Origin: Paenibacillus sp. MAEPY2 | GTDB lineage: Bacteria; Bacillota; Bacilli; Paenibacillales; Paenibacillaceae | Direction of reading: 5' to 3' | Assembly (NCBI RefSeq): GCF_000499205.1 | Contig: NZ_AWUK01000028.1 | Span: 62,001 to 126,000 of the forward strand | Length of the DNA stretch: 64,000 nt | Shown: positions 34,059 through 42,987 of the stretch, in pieces | How positions within the stretch are numbered: the first letter of the stretch is position 1 | Layout of the letters: each line of letters opens with the position of its first letter | Translations under genes and position numbers: made by a program | Notes under the pieces: model-generated | What the model saw: the letters and a program-made list of their open reading frames with translations, nothing else | What the model was told of the DNA's origin: nothing | The model's database searches: none

Positions 34059-34123
34059 TAAATTGAACTATCATTTACACGATAACAGCGATCGGGAGCG
34101 TAAATAATCTTTAGTTCAATTTA
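34059..34123. repeat. cruciform-capable element, repeat copy D
   Basis: TAAATTGAACTA (34059-34070) and TAGTTCAATTTA (34112-34123) are perfect 12-base inverted arms, with inner ATTTAC/GTAAAT. The left half in reverse complement (GTTATCGTGTAAATG and TAGTTCA) matches copy A at 226-250. Its right end covers the stop codon of the SDR gene. Confidence 0.6.
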
Positions 34124-35014
34124 TCCCTCGGATTGAAGTGCCAGAGCCACTTCGCGAACCAGACCGGGGAACCAATCCATCAATGCTTCGAACGTATATC
34201 CCGCCTCCTCTGCTTTGGAAGTATCCATTGTCCAGGATTCCGAGATTCCAAAGGGTGACATATCTTCTTTGATCGTTTCGGATAGTACCTGGGATTGCAT
34301 GCCGGTTACCGTTTCAATCAATTTCATCATGGAAGAGAGTGTTATAGCCCCTTTGGATGCTGCATTCACGGGTCCTGTAATGGATGAATGTCCAAGCCAG
34401 GCGAGAAATCTCGCGGCTTCCGTGGAATTAATGAATCCAATCTCGGCTTCCGGATTTGGCATGCCGATAGGTTTTCCTTTTTGCACATGTTCAATATGAA
34501 AATGAAGTCTTCGCGTGTAATCATCAATTCCGAGTACAATCGGAATACGCATCGCCGCCACCGGGAAATCCGCTTCCTGGAAAAAGACAGCTTCCGCAAG
34601 ACGTTTGCCCTCTCCATACGAGAAATCCTCATGGCTACCATATTGCACCGGATAGGTGTACGGATCAAAATCGTCTTCCGTAAATCCAGGTTTGGGATCT
34701 CCATATACCGAAAGAGTTGAAGTCAGAATGTATCTTTGGGTACGTCCTGCAAAAGCTTCGCATGCCGACTTCGCCGCATCTGGCGAGTAACAGATGTTGT
34801 CATAGACAATATCCCACATGTCGGTCTGCGCAACCTCGGCGAGAGATTTCGGATCTTCACGATCCATTTTAATCCGGTTAACCTCAGGTCCAAAGTCTAC
34901 ATCCGTTTTGCCGCGAGTTGCGACGGTGATCTGAGACTTACCTTCCCAAAGTAAATGATCAACCAGACGTTTGCCAAAGAAACGTGTCCCACCAAGTATA
35001 AGTACTTTTTTCAT
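34121..35014 (-). CDS. NAD-dependent epimerase/dehydratase (extended SDR)
   Basis: The 297-residue protein starts with a Rossmann motif MKKVLILGGTRFFGKRLVDHLL and has the catalytic YGEGK in place of the usual YxxxK (FSYGEGKRLAEAVF). A Ser/Thr-rich strand (ILTSTLSVYGDP) supplies the catalytic Ser. Such proteins act on nucleotide sugars or related carbonyl compounds in the cytoplasm. No substrate can be named. The gene stands in a mixed run with a methyltransferase, 100 bases apart. It also resembles the bacterial proteins with GGTRFxG that are related to plant chloroplast RNA-binding SDRs, so an enzymatic role is not certain. Confidence 0.8.
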   Translation of the reverse strand: MKKVLILGGTRFFGKRLVDHLLWEGKSQITVATRGKTDVDFGPEVNRIKMDREDPKSLAEVAQTDMWDIVYDNICYSPDAAKSACEAFAGRTQRYILTSTLSVYGDPKPGFTEDDFDPYTYPVQYGSHEDFSYGEGKRLAEAVFFQEADFPVAAMRIPIVLGIDDYTRRLHFHIEHVQKGKPIGMPNPEAEIGFINSTEAARFLAWLGHSSITGPVNAASKGAITLSSMMKLIETVTGMQSQVLSETIKEDMSPFGISESWTMDTSKAEEAGYTFEALMDWFPGLVREVALALQSEG

Positions 35015-35114
35015 CCGATAAAACCTCCTAACCTTTTCTGGTCTTACGTATCTTAATCCTTATTGAAACCTTCATAAATGAAGTGCAGGCTGTGTTGTTG
35101 CAACTCGGGTATTT

Positions 35115-35831
35115 TTACCGGGATTTCACAATATGGAGCATCGTATGTGCTCCCCGCTGGAATTCGTATGAAGTTTTCTCTTCACAAGTGATATATCCGC
35201 GTTCTTCCAGTATAGCCTTTAGTTCATCCATATGCTCATAACGTTTGCCAGATAAGTCTACCGTAGGAAAAATCCGCAGCTCCCGTTTGGTCACACGCAA
35301 CAGCTCAAGAATCGTCTGAAGATGGAAATCGGCATCCAGGCGATCTGCATACGTAAACAGAAAATGCGCAGACAATGTCAGATCGAATTGTTCATCGGCA
35401 AAAGGCAACTCCGGCAGTATAGAAGCCACATAACGGTCAGGAAAACGTCTCATATCTGCAACACAATCGATGATTGCACGTCTACGCTCTTCTTTCAAGC
35501 CCTGGATCGAACCGAAATCATCCCATCTATATTTGTCTTGTACCTGTTCCATTTGTTTCATTGTATGCTCTATGTCCTGAAGTCCCTTCACTTCCAGTTG
35601 GCCGCTCTCGTATTCATAAGCAATATCCGCTGCCCTGGGATCTGCACCCAACTCTCGCGCATGGCTACTGAAAGAACAAGCCCCGCCCGGACAATCGAGA
35701 ATGGACTTGCCTTTAATCTCATCCACAGTCAGGTTGAACATCTTCATATATTCCTCGAAGGTTCGCCCGATAAAAATAATCTGTGCCAGCTCCAGGCCGG
35801 CTGCTCTGCTCTTCTGCTCATCTCTGCTCAT
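35115..35831 (-). CDS. class I SAM-dependent methyltransferase-like protein
   Basis: The 238-residue protein has the order of a class I methyltransferase: motif I SILDCPGGACSFSSHARELG with a CPGG variant instead of the usual GxGxG, then AADIAYEY, LPFADEQFDLTLSAHFLFTY as motif IV, and VTKRELRIFPTVDLSGKRY. It is an established group of uncharacterised methyltransferases in Bacillales. The ribosome binding site is weak (GTGAGC). It lies 24 bases downstream of a Gfo/Idh oxidoreductase on the same strand, so they may be co-transcribed. The substrate is unknown. Confidence 0.78.
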   Translation of the reverse strand: MSRDEQKSRAAGLELAQIIFIGRTFEEYMKMFNLTVDEIKGKSILDCPGGACSFSSHARELGADPRAADIAYEYESGQLEVKGLQDIEHTMKQMEQVQDKYRWDDFGSIQGLKEERRRAIIDCVADMRRFPDRYVASILPELPFADEQFDLTLSAHFLFTYADRLDADFHLQTILELLRVTKRELRIFPTVDLSGKRYEHMDELKAILEERGYITCEEKTSYEFQRGAHTMLHIVKSR

Positions 35832-35855
35832 CTCGTCTCAGCTCACTTTCCAGAA

Positions 35856-36836
35856 TTAATCGTTAGGAAAAACAAGACCAATCTGCTGCCGGATCTGATC
35901 CATCACCTGCATGGTAACATAGGAACGTTCATAGGTGTTCATGTCCGATTCCTTTTTGCCCTGATGAATCAGATTCACAAATTCCTCTACCTCATAATAC
36001 ATCGATGGGTGAATTTGCTCGGCAGTAAGTTTCTCTATCGTACCATCATTGTAGCGTATCTCTGCATGTTCAGGTGAACCAATTTTGTCAATGATGATGC
36101 TGCCACGTTCGCCCATAATTTCGCTTGGAACATGAGAATTGGAGATTTTGGAGTACGTCACTACCGCTTCCATCTCATCATAATTCAGGATGACACTGCC
36201 TTGTCCGTCTACCCCGGATTCCAACATCATCGCCTGGGATTGAACTTGGTTAGGCTCACCAAACAGTGTTATCAATGGATAGAGACAATACACACCAAGA
36301 TCCATTAACGCACCGTTAGCGAGATCGGGTTTGAACGCATTCAGGACGATTCCTTCTTTATACTTGTCGTATCTGGAAGAGTACTGACAGTAACTCGCCA
36401 CATATTTACGTACCGGGCCAATCTTATGTAGGTGAGACTGTACCATTTTGAACGAGGGAACAAGGGTTGATTTCATGGCCTCCATGAGCAGAACTTCATG
36501 TTCTCGCGCTGTATCAATCATACGACGAACCTCTGCCCCATTGGCTGCCAAGGGCTTCTCGCACAAGACATGTTTGCCGTTTCTCAGAAACAGCTCTGCC
36601 TGTTCGGCATGAAAGGTATTCGGTGTAGCAATGTACACGGCATCGAACCCATCACTCAACGCCATCTCTTCCAGATTGGTGAATCGATATGCAGCATCAT
36701 ATTGATCTGCGAATGCATTAGCTTTATCTTCAGTTCTTGAATACACGGCGGTCAATTCGAATCCTTCGACTTGTGCAGCGGCCTCAAGAAGCCTCTCTGT
36801 AATCCAGTTGGTACCTACCACTCCGAAACGAACCAT
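35856..36836 (-). CDS. Gfo/Idh/MocA-family oxidoreductase
   Basis: The 326-residue protein has an N-terminal Rossmann domain (FGVVGTNWITERLLEAAA), the family motif CEKPLAANGAEV near residue 95, and a C-terminal beta-sheet substrate domain (GALMDLGVYCLYPLITLFG). Such enzymes oxidise sugars or polyols with NAD(P). The catalytic Lys is the one in EKP, and the usual Asp-x3-His pair is only partly visible (DLGVY: the His position is Tyr), which occurs in one subgroup. The gene is divergent from AdaA with 184 bases between start codons. The substrate is unknown. Confidence 0.85.
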   Translation of the reverse strand: MVRFGVVGTNWITERLLEAAAQVEGFELTAVYSRTEDKANAFADQYDAAYRFTNLEEMALSDGFDAVYIATPNTFHAEQAELFLRNGKHVLCEKPLAANGAEVRRMIDTAREHEVLLMEAMKSTLVPSFKMVQSHLHKIGPVRKYVASYCQYSSRYDKYKEGIVLNAFKPDLANGALMDLGVYCLYPLITLFGEPNQVQSQAMMLESGVDGQGSVILNYDEMEAVVTYSKISNSHVPSEIMGERGSIIIDKIGSPEHAEIRYNDGTIEKLTAEQIHPSMYYEVEEFVNLIHQGKKESDMNTYERSYVTMQVMDQIRQQIGLVFPND

Positions 36837-37020
36837 TCAATCTACCTCTTTCGTAAATAAATTACACACTTAAAACAGCTTGCCATCCTGTACATTGTAG
36901 CCTATATTTCATTCAGATTGAAGGGAGGCAGATTTCCAACATATTGATATCTTGCTTTTATGTATGATAATCCCTCGATTTCAACGAATCAGGGGTATAA
37001 TGAGAGTTGAGGTGATCTCT

Positions 37021-37608
37021 ATGGAAAGTCATAACCCCTATCAAATAGATCCTGTTCCTATAGACGACAAACAGTGGAAAGCCATTATCCACAACGACAG
37101 CAACTTCGACGGTAAATTCTATTACGGAGTCAAGACAACAGGCATCTTTTGCAGGCCTTCCTGCAAGTCGAAAGCACCGAAATATGAGAATGTCTCTATA
37201 TTTAATAACCCTGAAGAAGCATTGGAACGACATTTCCGTCCATGCAAACGATGCAAACCAACAGGTGAGCGAGTCCCCGATCAGGAGTGGATTTCCGTTG
37301 TAACAGACTATATTGAGCATCATTTTGCCGAGTCCCTGACACTTGATATTCTTGCAAATGTTAGTCACGGCAGTCCGTATCATCTGCATCGTGTGTTCAA
37401 ACGGATTACCGGCCAAACGCCTGTGGAGTATATTCAGGAAAAACGAGTCACCGAAGCCCGCAATTTGCTCGAAAGCACCGGGCTTACGGTCACCGATATT
37501 GGCCGTCAGGTCGGCATAGCCAATCCGGCATATTTTATTACGGTATTTCGAAAACATACTGGATGCACACCTGCAAATTACCGTGAACAGAGGCGTGATG
37601 AATCATGA
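37021..37608 (+). CDS. adaA: AdaA-type methylphosphotriester-sensing AraC regulator
   Basis: The 195-residue protein has the Ada N-terminal zinc domain followed by an AraC helix-turn-helix. The four zinc cysteines are Cys44-x3-Cys48-x26-Cys75-x2-Cys78, the same spacing as in E. coli Ada, and the first one is the methyl acceptor. The DNA-binding part is at about residues 93-192. It has no alkyltransferase domain. In B. subtilis AdaA switches on adaB and alkA after DNA alkylation. The ATG at 37021 follows GAGGTGAT; the 23-residue extension upstream is not supported. Its stop overlaps the start of an SPL-like radical SAM gene by ATGA, so the two are coupled. Confidence 0.9.
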   Translation: MESHNPYQIDPVPIDDKQWKAIIHNDSNFDGKFYYGVKTTGIFCRPSCKSKAPKYENVSIFNNPEEALERHFRPCKRCKPTGERVPDQEWISVVTDYIEHHFAESLTLDILANVSHGSPYHLHRVFKRITGQTPVEYIQEKRVTEARNLLESTGLTVTDIGRQVGIANPAYFITVFRKHTGCTPANYREQRRDES

Positions 37609-38423
37609 AGACCAGCCTATTATACAAAGTACCCAAGACGTTGCTAAACAAAGGAACAGGGTTCCTTAATGGCTATACGCATACACTGAATCCCTACACA
37701 GGCTGCGCTTTTGGCTGTTCCTACTGTTACGTAAGGCAAATGCCAGTATCTTTATTTCGCAATGAGCCTTGGGGAAGCTGGGTTGATGTGAAACAGGAAG
37801 CCGCCAGTGTGCTTGTCAAAGAGATGAAACGTGCGAAAACGAAAGGTGAAGTCACGATCTTTATGTCATCCAGTACTGATCCGTATCAGCCTGTTGAGTA
37901 TAAGGAGCAAATCACGCGATCATTGCTGGAAGTTATGGTTGAACATCCGCCCGATTTTATATTGGTCCAAACCCGAAGCCCACTCGTGACTCGAGATATC
38001 GATCTGCTGCAAAAGTTGGGTGATCGTGTGCGTGTAAGCATGACCGTGGAAACGGACCTGGACGATATCCGCAAGCAATTTAGCCCGGCAGCTCCACCAA
38101 TTGCAGGCAGATTTCGTGCATTGGAACAACTGAGGGATGCCGGCATCCCCACACAGGCTGCTATTGCACCCGTATTGCCCAGCAGCGAACACTTTGCAGC
38201 CGTCCTGAGACCGCTTGTCCAGCGGGTATGCATTGACGATTATTTCATGGGGGATGGCAGTGAGGGAAAGCGAACACGGAGACTTGGCATGGAATCGCTC
38301 TACCAGCAAGTGGGTAAGGAAGATTGGTACAGCCCTGAAGCATACAAAATTGTAGTTCAACGAATGAATGCGCATTTTGCGGAACATGAAATCTGGATTA
38401 GCCAGGCTGGATTCGAACCCTGA
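37605..38423 (+). CDS. radical SAM protein of the SPL (spore photoproduct lyase-like) family
   Basis: The 272-residue protein has the radical SAM cluster motif Cys34-x3-Cys38-x2-Cys41 (GCAFGCSYCYV), with the family pieces HTLNPYTG and MSSSTDPYQPVEY, as in the Rv2578c/SplB-like group (COG1533). It is shorter than true spore photoproduct lyase (about 340), and only one other Cys (Cys209) is present, so the special cysteine of SplB (near residue 141) is not in the expected place. The ATG overlaps the adaA stop, so expression should be induced with AdaA. The function is likely DNA-repair-linked by context only. Confidence 0.87.
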   Translation: MKTSLLYKVPKTLLNKGTGFLNGYTHTLNPYTGCAFGCSYCYVRQMPVSLFRNEPWGSWVDVKQEAASVLVKEMKRAKTKGEVTIFMSSSTDPYQPVEYKEQITRSLLEVMVEHPPDFILVQTRSPLVTRDIDLLQKLGDRVRVSMTVETDLDDIRKQFSPAAPPIAGRFRALEQLRDAGIPTQAAIAPVLPSSEHFAAVLRPLVQRVCIDDYFMGDGSEGKRTRRLGMESLYQQVGKEDWYSPEAYKIVVQRMNAHFAEHEIWISQAGFEP

Positions 38424-38447
38424 TCATGCTTGAACATAAAAAGAAAA

Positions 38448-38484
38448 ATAGCCCTGCTTCCCACGTATCGGGAGTCAGGGCTAT
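38448..38484. terminator. terminator between convergent genes
   Basis: The arms ATAGCCCTG-TTCCC and GGGA-TCAGGGCTAT form a strong stem. On the minus strand it is followed by TTTTTCTTTTT, so it ends the thu-like operon; it may also end the adaA operon. Confidence 0.82.
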
Positions 38485-38501
38485 AGCTATATCTTGATCG
38501 A

Positions 38502-39608
38502 TTATTGATCGAGCGTGTACAATGGCAGATTTGCCGGCAGTGCAGCCGGGCGCTGACACGTGCTGTCCATTTTATAGAAAGTCTGTTCATCCGAAGAGTC
38601 ATGGAACGCCCACATGGCTTCGAGCACATGATAGGCTAATTCTCCACTCGCGCGGTGATTGCGACCGCTGTTCACTGCATAAGCCATATCAGCGACACCG
38701 ATACCGCGTGTATTTTCCTGATATCCCGGCAGAAGTGGAACTTCAGTCCACTCCTCATCACCCAGCAAACGGTAACGAACCGGACCGCCGAATGTATTTG
38801 GATCAGGAACCTGTAGTGTTCCATGGGTGCCATATACTTCAATTGGTGGAAGTACACTGCCGCCAAATACGTCAAAACTCGTGATCAGCGTACCAATCGC
38901 TCCCTGTTCAAATTGCAATAATCCAGCTACATGTGTTGGAATTTCGACAGGTACGGTTTGACCTCTCTTTTTCTCACTCGTAATCGTCCGCTGTTCCATC
39001 GCTTTGCCTGTCATGCCAGCAATCGACTTGATTGGCCCAAGCAACTGTACGAGCGCAGTCAGGTAATAAGGCCCCATATCAAACATCGGCCCGCCACCGG
39101 CTGCATAATAGAACTCCGGATCGGGATGCCAGTGCTCATGCCCACGGCTCATCATGAATGCAGTGGCTGCCACAGGTTTGCCGATGACACCATCCTCCAC
39201 CACTTTGAGAGCAGTCTGAATGCCCGAACCGAAGAACGTCTCTGGCGCACAGCCTACGAGCAGACCTTTGCGCTTGGCCGTTTCCAGAACTGCCTGACCC
39301 TCTTCACGTGTAACAGCGAGTGGTTTTTCCACGTAGACATGTTTACCTGCTTCGAGCGCTCGCAAGCATACATCCGCATGAACGGCAGGAATCGTCAAAT
39401 TAATGATCAGATCGATCTCGGGGTCTGCCAAAATTTCATCTACCGTGTATACATTAGGGACATTATAAGCAGCTGCCTGCTCCTCTGCTCTGTTCCGGTC
39501 GAGATCTGCAACCGCAACAAGATCGAGCACCTCAAATCGATGACAGTTCTCCATATAAATACCGCTGATTTTACCACAGCCTATAATGCCTACTTTCATT
39601 GTTTTCAT
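38502..39608 (-). CDS. Gfo/Idh/MocA-family oxidoreductase
   Basis: The 368-residue protein has the Rossmann start MKVGIIGCGKISGIYMEN, the motif VEKPLAVTREEG and a substrate-site GGGPMFDMGPYYLTALVQLLG. It is the last gene of the LacI-Gfo/Idh-ThuA-Gfo/Idh run, 109 bases after ThuA. The ATG at 39608 follows GAGGGGAG by 7 bases; the 8-residue upstream extension lacks an RBS. In similar loci two dehydrogenases act with a ThuA protein on keto-disaccharides or polyols. The substrate here is not known. Confidence 0.85.
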   Translation of the reverse strand: MKTMKVGIIGCGKISGIYMENCHRFEVLDLVAVADLDRNRAEEQAAAYNVPNVYTVDEILADPEIDLIINLTIPAVHADVCLRALEAGKHVYVEKPLAVTREEGQAVLETAKRKGLLVGCAPETFFGSGIQTALKVVEDGVIGKPVAATAFMMSRGHEHWHPDPEFYYAAGGGPMFDMGPYYLTALVQLLGPIKSIAGMTGKAMEQRTITSEKKRGQTVPVEIPTHVAGLLQFEQGAIGTLITSFDVFGGSVLPPIEVYGTHGTLQVPDPNTFGGPVRYRLLGDEEWTEVPLLPGYQENTRGIGVADMAYAVNSGRNHRASGELAYHVLEAMWAFHDSSDEQTFYKMDSTCQRPAALPANLPLYTLDQ

Positions 39609-39717
39609 GCCAGGGCTCCCCTCGTTTTCCACTTGATATAGCGCTTCCAGAATGATTCTCAGATCACTGTCATGTGGGCAAATATATTTATCTCAACGGA
39701 TATCATTTAGAATTAAA

Positions 39718-40446
39718 TTAGTTGTTTTGGTTATCTGCCATTCCTGTGTATACCTCAGCGACTGCATCTGTGCGGCTTTGCGCGAGCGCTTTGCCTGCCG
39801 CAGTCCATTTGAAACCACTGCGCATCATTTCAGTAACTTGCTTCATTTCCACGATGTCTGCATGGTGTCCGAGCGAGTTGTAGAATACACGACCAGCGCC
39901 CCAGCGTTTGGTCCAAACAACAGGCATATCCACCGGGCCATTCGCTGCATGAGGACCGTTAACGACTGGAAAACGAGTCGTTGCCAGTACTTCCACAGCA
40001 GGGTCCACATGCAGATAGTACTGTTCACTTTTCACCTGGAAATCTTCAATATGATCCAAGAGCGGACTGGAACCACGCTTCATGTTTACCGTGTACTCCA
40101 CGCCGTCGTTCCCCGGATGCGCAACCCACTGTCCCCCCGTCATGAACTGCCAGTCGACGTTGTTGCGGAACGCATCACACATCCCGCCATGAAGACCCGC
40201 AAGGCCCACGCCGCTCTGAACAGCTGCAGATACGTTATTGACCAGTTCCTGTTCAATCTGCCCCATCGTCCACAGGGGAACGATCAGATCCAAACCCAAC
40301 AATTTGTCTGCGTCCGCATAAGCATTCAGTGTATCAGAAACCTCGACCTCGAATTGTTCTTCCTTCAAAATGCGTTCAAATATCGCTGCTACCTGCTCAG
40401 GTTCATGTCCATCCCAGCCGCCCCATACGATTAGTGCTTTGCTCAT
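39718..40446 (-). CDS. ThuA-domain (trehalose utilisation-like) protein
   Basis: The 242-residue protein has the ThuA fold (glutamine amidotransferase-like): KALIVWGGWDGHEPEQVAAIF at the start, GVGLAGLHGGMCDAF, and MPVVWTKRWGAGRVFYNSLGHHADI near the end. ThuA of Sinorhizobium works with dehydrogenase ThuB on 3-keto sugars; the exact reaction is not settled. Here it sits between two Gfo/Idh oxidoreductases. The ATG at 40446 is used; the GTG next to it at 40449 is also possible as the RBS is weak. Confidence 0.83.
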   Translation of the reverse strand: MSKALIVWGGWDGHEPEQVAAIFERILKEEQFEVEVSDTLNAYADADKLLGLDLIVPLWTMGQIEQELVNNVSAAVQSGVGLAGLHGGMCDAFRNNVDWQFMTGGQWVAHPGNDGVEYTVNMKRGSSPLLDHIEDFQVKSEQYYLHVDPAVEVLATTRFPVVNGPHAANGPVDMPVVWTKRWGAGRVFYNSLGHHADIVEMKQVTEMMRSGFKWTAAGKALAQSRTDAVAEVYTGMADNQNN

Positions 40447-40608
40447 CACCGATCACTCGCTTTCCGGAAAGTTAAGTTATTGTCATTCTAACGGACCTTG
40501 CACAAAATCAAGACCTCTTACAGGCCAAAACATCCAGGCTTATATTTAGTTATTATTTCAAATGAGTGCCAACATGACGTGCACTTCACAGTTTCAGTGG
40601 TCGGACAC

Positions 40609-41781
40609 TTACATTTCTTCTAGCGATACCCAGCGGCGCTCTGTAACGGAACGTTCAACCGCTTCCAATATCGCTTGACAGGCAACGCCATCGTGGAAAC
40701 TTGGCTCAGGCTGACGTCCTTCGGAGATTGCAGTCACCAGCTCCAGCATTTCATGCGTAAACGTATGCTCGAACCCAATCGTATGACCTGCAGGCCACCA
40801 GGCCTCTGAATATTTGTGTGCCGGATCGGTTGCCAGAACACGGCGGAAGCCCTGCACATCTTCCTCGTCCTTTGTAAAATACACTTCCAGTTCATTCATC
40901 CGTTCAAAATCAAACCGGACACTGCCCAGACTGCCATTAATCTCAAACGAGTTAGTACTGCGGTGACCTGCTGCAAAGCGTGTAGCCTCGAAGCTGCCCA
41001 GCGCACCATCTGCAAACCGCGCGAGGAACAAAGTGGCATCATCGACCGTCACCTCACCCTTTGGAGCATCTGCGTTCGAGCTGCCTTTGGCGCTAAGTCC
41101 GGTCATTTCCGAAGCAAGCGGCCGCTCCTTAATGAACGTTTCGCTCATCCCGATCACTTCCTTGAATTCGCCGACCAGGAAGCGTGCCAGATCAATCAGG
41201 TGTGCGCCGAGATCGCCATGCGAGCCGTAACCTGCTACTTCCTTTTGCAGACGCCATACCAGCGGGAACGAAGGGTCCATAATCCAGTCCTGAAGGAAAA
41301 ATGCGCGGAAATGATAGATTTTGCCCAGACGTCCGCTTTGCACCAATTCTTTGGCCAATTGCACAGCCGGAGAGAAGCGGTAATTGAATCCAACCATGTG
41401 CGCAACTCCTGCTTCTTCTGCAGCCTGGAGCATTTCACGCGAATCAGCGAGCGATAGAGCCAGCGGCTTTTCACAGAACAGATGTTTACCCTGACGAGCG
41501 GCTTCCAGAGCGATTTCCTTATGAGCATCACTTGGAGCATTAATATCGATCAGATCGATATCATCACGTCGTACCAGCTCACGCCAATCCGTTACACTTT
41601 CAGACCAACCAAACTGGCTGGCAGCCTCCTGAACTCCCTGCTCGTTGCGTCCACAGATTACCGACATCTCGGGCTGCAACGGGGCAGACGGGAAAAACAT
41701 CGGCAGGCTACGATAAGCATTGCTGTGGGCTTTCCCCATAAATTTGTATCCAACCATTCCGACACGAAGACGATTTGACAT
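40609..41781 (-). CDS. Gfo/Idh/MocA-family oxidoreductase (ThuB-like)
   Basis: The 390-residue protein begins LRVGMVGYKFMGKAHSNAYRS, has FCEKPLALSLADS and the catalytic Asp/His pair in GSHGDLGAHLIDLARFLVG. This is the classical sugar dehydrogenase layout and resembles ThuB-type enzymes. The ATG at 41781 follows AAAGGAGG by 8 bases; an ATG 6 bases upstream is too near to the RBS. The gene is 36 bases after the LacI regulator and 162 bases before ThuA, so it is probably in one operon with them. Confidence 0.88.
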   Translation of the reverse strand: MSNRLRVGMVGYKFMGKAHSNAYRSLPMFFPSAPLQPEMSVICGRNEQGVQEAASQFGWSESVTDWRELVRRDDIDLIDINAPSDAHKEIALEAARQGKHLFCEKPLALSLADSREMLQAAEEAGVAHMVGFNYRFSPAVQLAKELVQSGRLGKIYHFRAFFLQDWIMDPSFPLVWRLQKEVAGYGSHGDLGAHLIDLARFLVGEFKEVIGMSETFIKERPLASEMTGLSAKGSSNADAPKGEVTVDDATLFLARFADGALGSFEATRFAAGHRSTNSFEINGSLGSVRFDFERMNELEVYFTKDEEDVQGFRRVLATDPAHKYSEAWWPAGHTIGFEHTFTHEMLELVTAISEGRQPEPSFHDGVACQAILEAVERSVTERRWVSLEEM

Positions 41782-41817
41782 GGTCATTTCCTCCTTTGGG
41801 ATAAAGCTTGTAATGTA

Positions 41818-42864
41818 TTAATTGCGGATTGAAGATGCACGGATAATCAGCTCCGTAGGCAACAACTGCCTTGCAGTTACTGGGGTGACTTCAGGACTGG
41901 CAGTTGAAGCTCTTGCCCCCAATGATCCATGAATCAACTTGGATGCAGCCAGTTCTCCCATTTCATAAAAGGGAACCCTGACGCTGCTTAGCGGTGGAAC
42001 CGCCATCTCCGCAGCATCGGAGTCATCGTAACCCACGAATGCGGGGAAATCCTGTACCTTGATTCCGCGCTCGCGCAAACCATGCATAACACCGATCGCC
42101 ATCCGGTCATTCGCAGCAAATACAGCATCAATCTCGCTAAGCCTGGCTGCAATGGTGGCAGCAGCCTCCACCCCGCTTCGTCTGCCGTAATTCCCCTCCA
42201 GCAGCAGGCTGGAATCCATATTCATTCCGGCCTCATTCAGTCCGATCTGAACGCCCTGAAGCCGCTCCTGACTGTTGGAATAACTATCCGGACCATTGAG
42301 AAAGGCAATATTCCGGTACCCCTGATCGGTTAAGTGTCGTATTGCAAGCCTGCTGCCCTCCACATGATCAGCATCCACTTCCATGAATGATTCGCCTGCA
42401 AAGTGCTGATTCATTACGCAGAACGGATGCTCCTCCTGCTGAAGCTGCTGCATGGCTGCCAATTCCCCGTGATCATCTCGCGCGCCGAGAATGATGCAGG
42501 CATCCACTTTCTGACGGCGGAACAGATCCGTATAATTCATCACTTCACCTGGTGTCCTGAACATGACCAGCAGGTCCATGCCGCTGTCCCTGGCTTTGCT
42601 CCCAATGCCGCTCAGCATTTCCGAGAAGAAATACGCCGAGAACAAGTGCGCCTTCGGAACGTAGGGCAGCACCACGCCAAGGTTACCGCTTTTACTTCTC
42701 GCAAAGCTGCGGGCCAGTGCACTGGGCACGTAACCCAACTGCTCAGAAGCTTCGAGCACCTTGCGACGGGTCTCTTCTTTAATAGGACCAACGCCATTAA
42801 GAACTCGGGATACTGTAGCTTCCGAAACACCGGCAAGATCAGCCACTTCTTTACGGGATGCCAT
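41818..42864 (-). CDS. LacI-family regulator of the ThuA/Gfo-Idh locus
   Basis: The 348-residue protein has a LacI helix-turn-helix (SRKEVADLAGVSEATVSRVLNG, residues about 3-24) and effector domain pieces (LGVVLPYVPKAHLFSAYFF, AVFAANDRMAIGVMHGLRERG, AFVGYDDSDAAEMAVPPLSSVRVPF). The ATG at 42864 follows AAGGAGGTGA exactly; the 16-residue extension is rejected. It is the first gene of the operon and a perfect palindrome lies 69 bases upstream, so it probably represses its own operon. The inducer is unknown. Confidence 0.9.
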   Translation of the reverse strand: MASRKEVADLAGVSEATVSRVLNGVGPIKEETRRKVLEASEQLGYVPSALARSFARSKSGNLGVVLPYVPKAHLFSAYFFSEMLSGIGSKARDSGMDLLVMFRTPGEVMNYTDLFRRQKVDACIILGARDDHGELAAMQQLQQEEHPFCVMNQHFAGESFMEVDADHVEGSRLAIRHLTDQGYRNIAFLNGPDSYSNSQERLQGVQIGLNEAGMNMDSSLLLEGNYGRRSGVEAAATIAARLSEIDAVFAANDRMAIGVMHGLRERGIKVQDFPAFVGYDDSDAAEMAVPPLSSVRVPFYEMGELAASKLIHGSLGARASTASPEVTPVTARQLLPTELIIRASSIRN

Positions 42865-42932
42865 GGATCTCACCTCCTTCATGTTTCCTGAACACATGCA
42901 AAAACGATGCAATCTATAAAAATATGGTATTT

Positions 42933-42948
42933 ATGTACGCGCGTACAT
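42933..42948. promoter_or_regulatory. LacI-type operator before the thu-like operon
   Basis: ATGTACGC-GCGTACAT is a perfect 16-base palindrome with central GC steps flanked by CG, a form known for LacI-family operators. No other palindrome of this quality is seen in the region. Confidence 0.7.
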
Positions 42949-42987
42949 CTTCTCATGTGTTGTAACCGTTGTCAATGCTTTTAACAT

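Noticed and set aside
35115..36836. Methyltransferase and Gfo/Idh genes as part of the DNA-repair unit of AdaA
   Set aside because: They are on the other strand, divergent from adaA, with sugar-type or general families, and nothing links them to repair.
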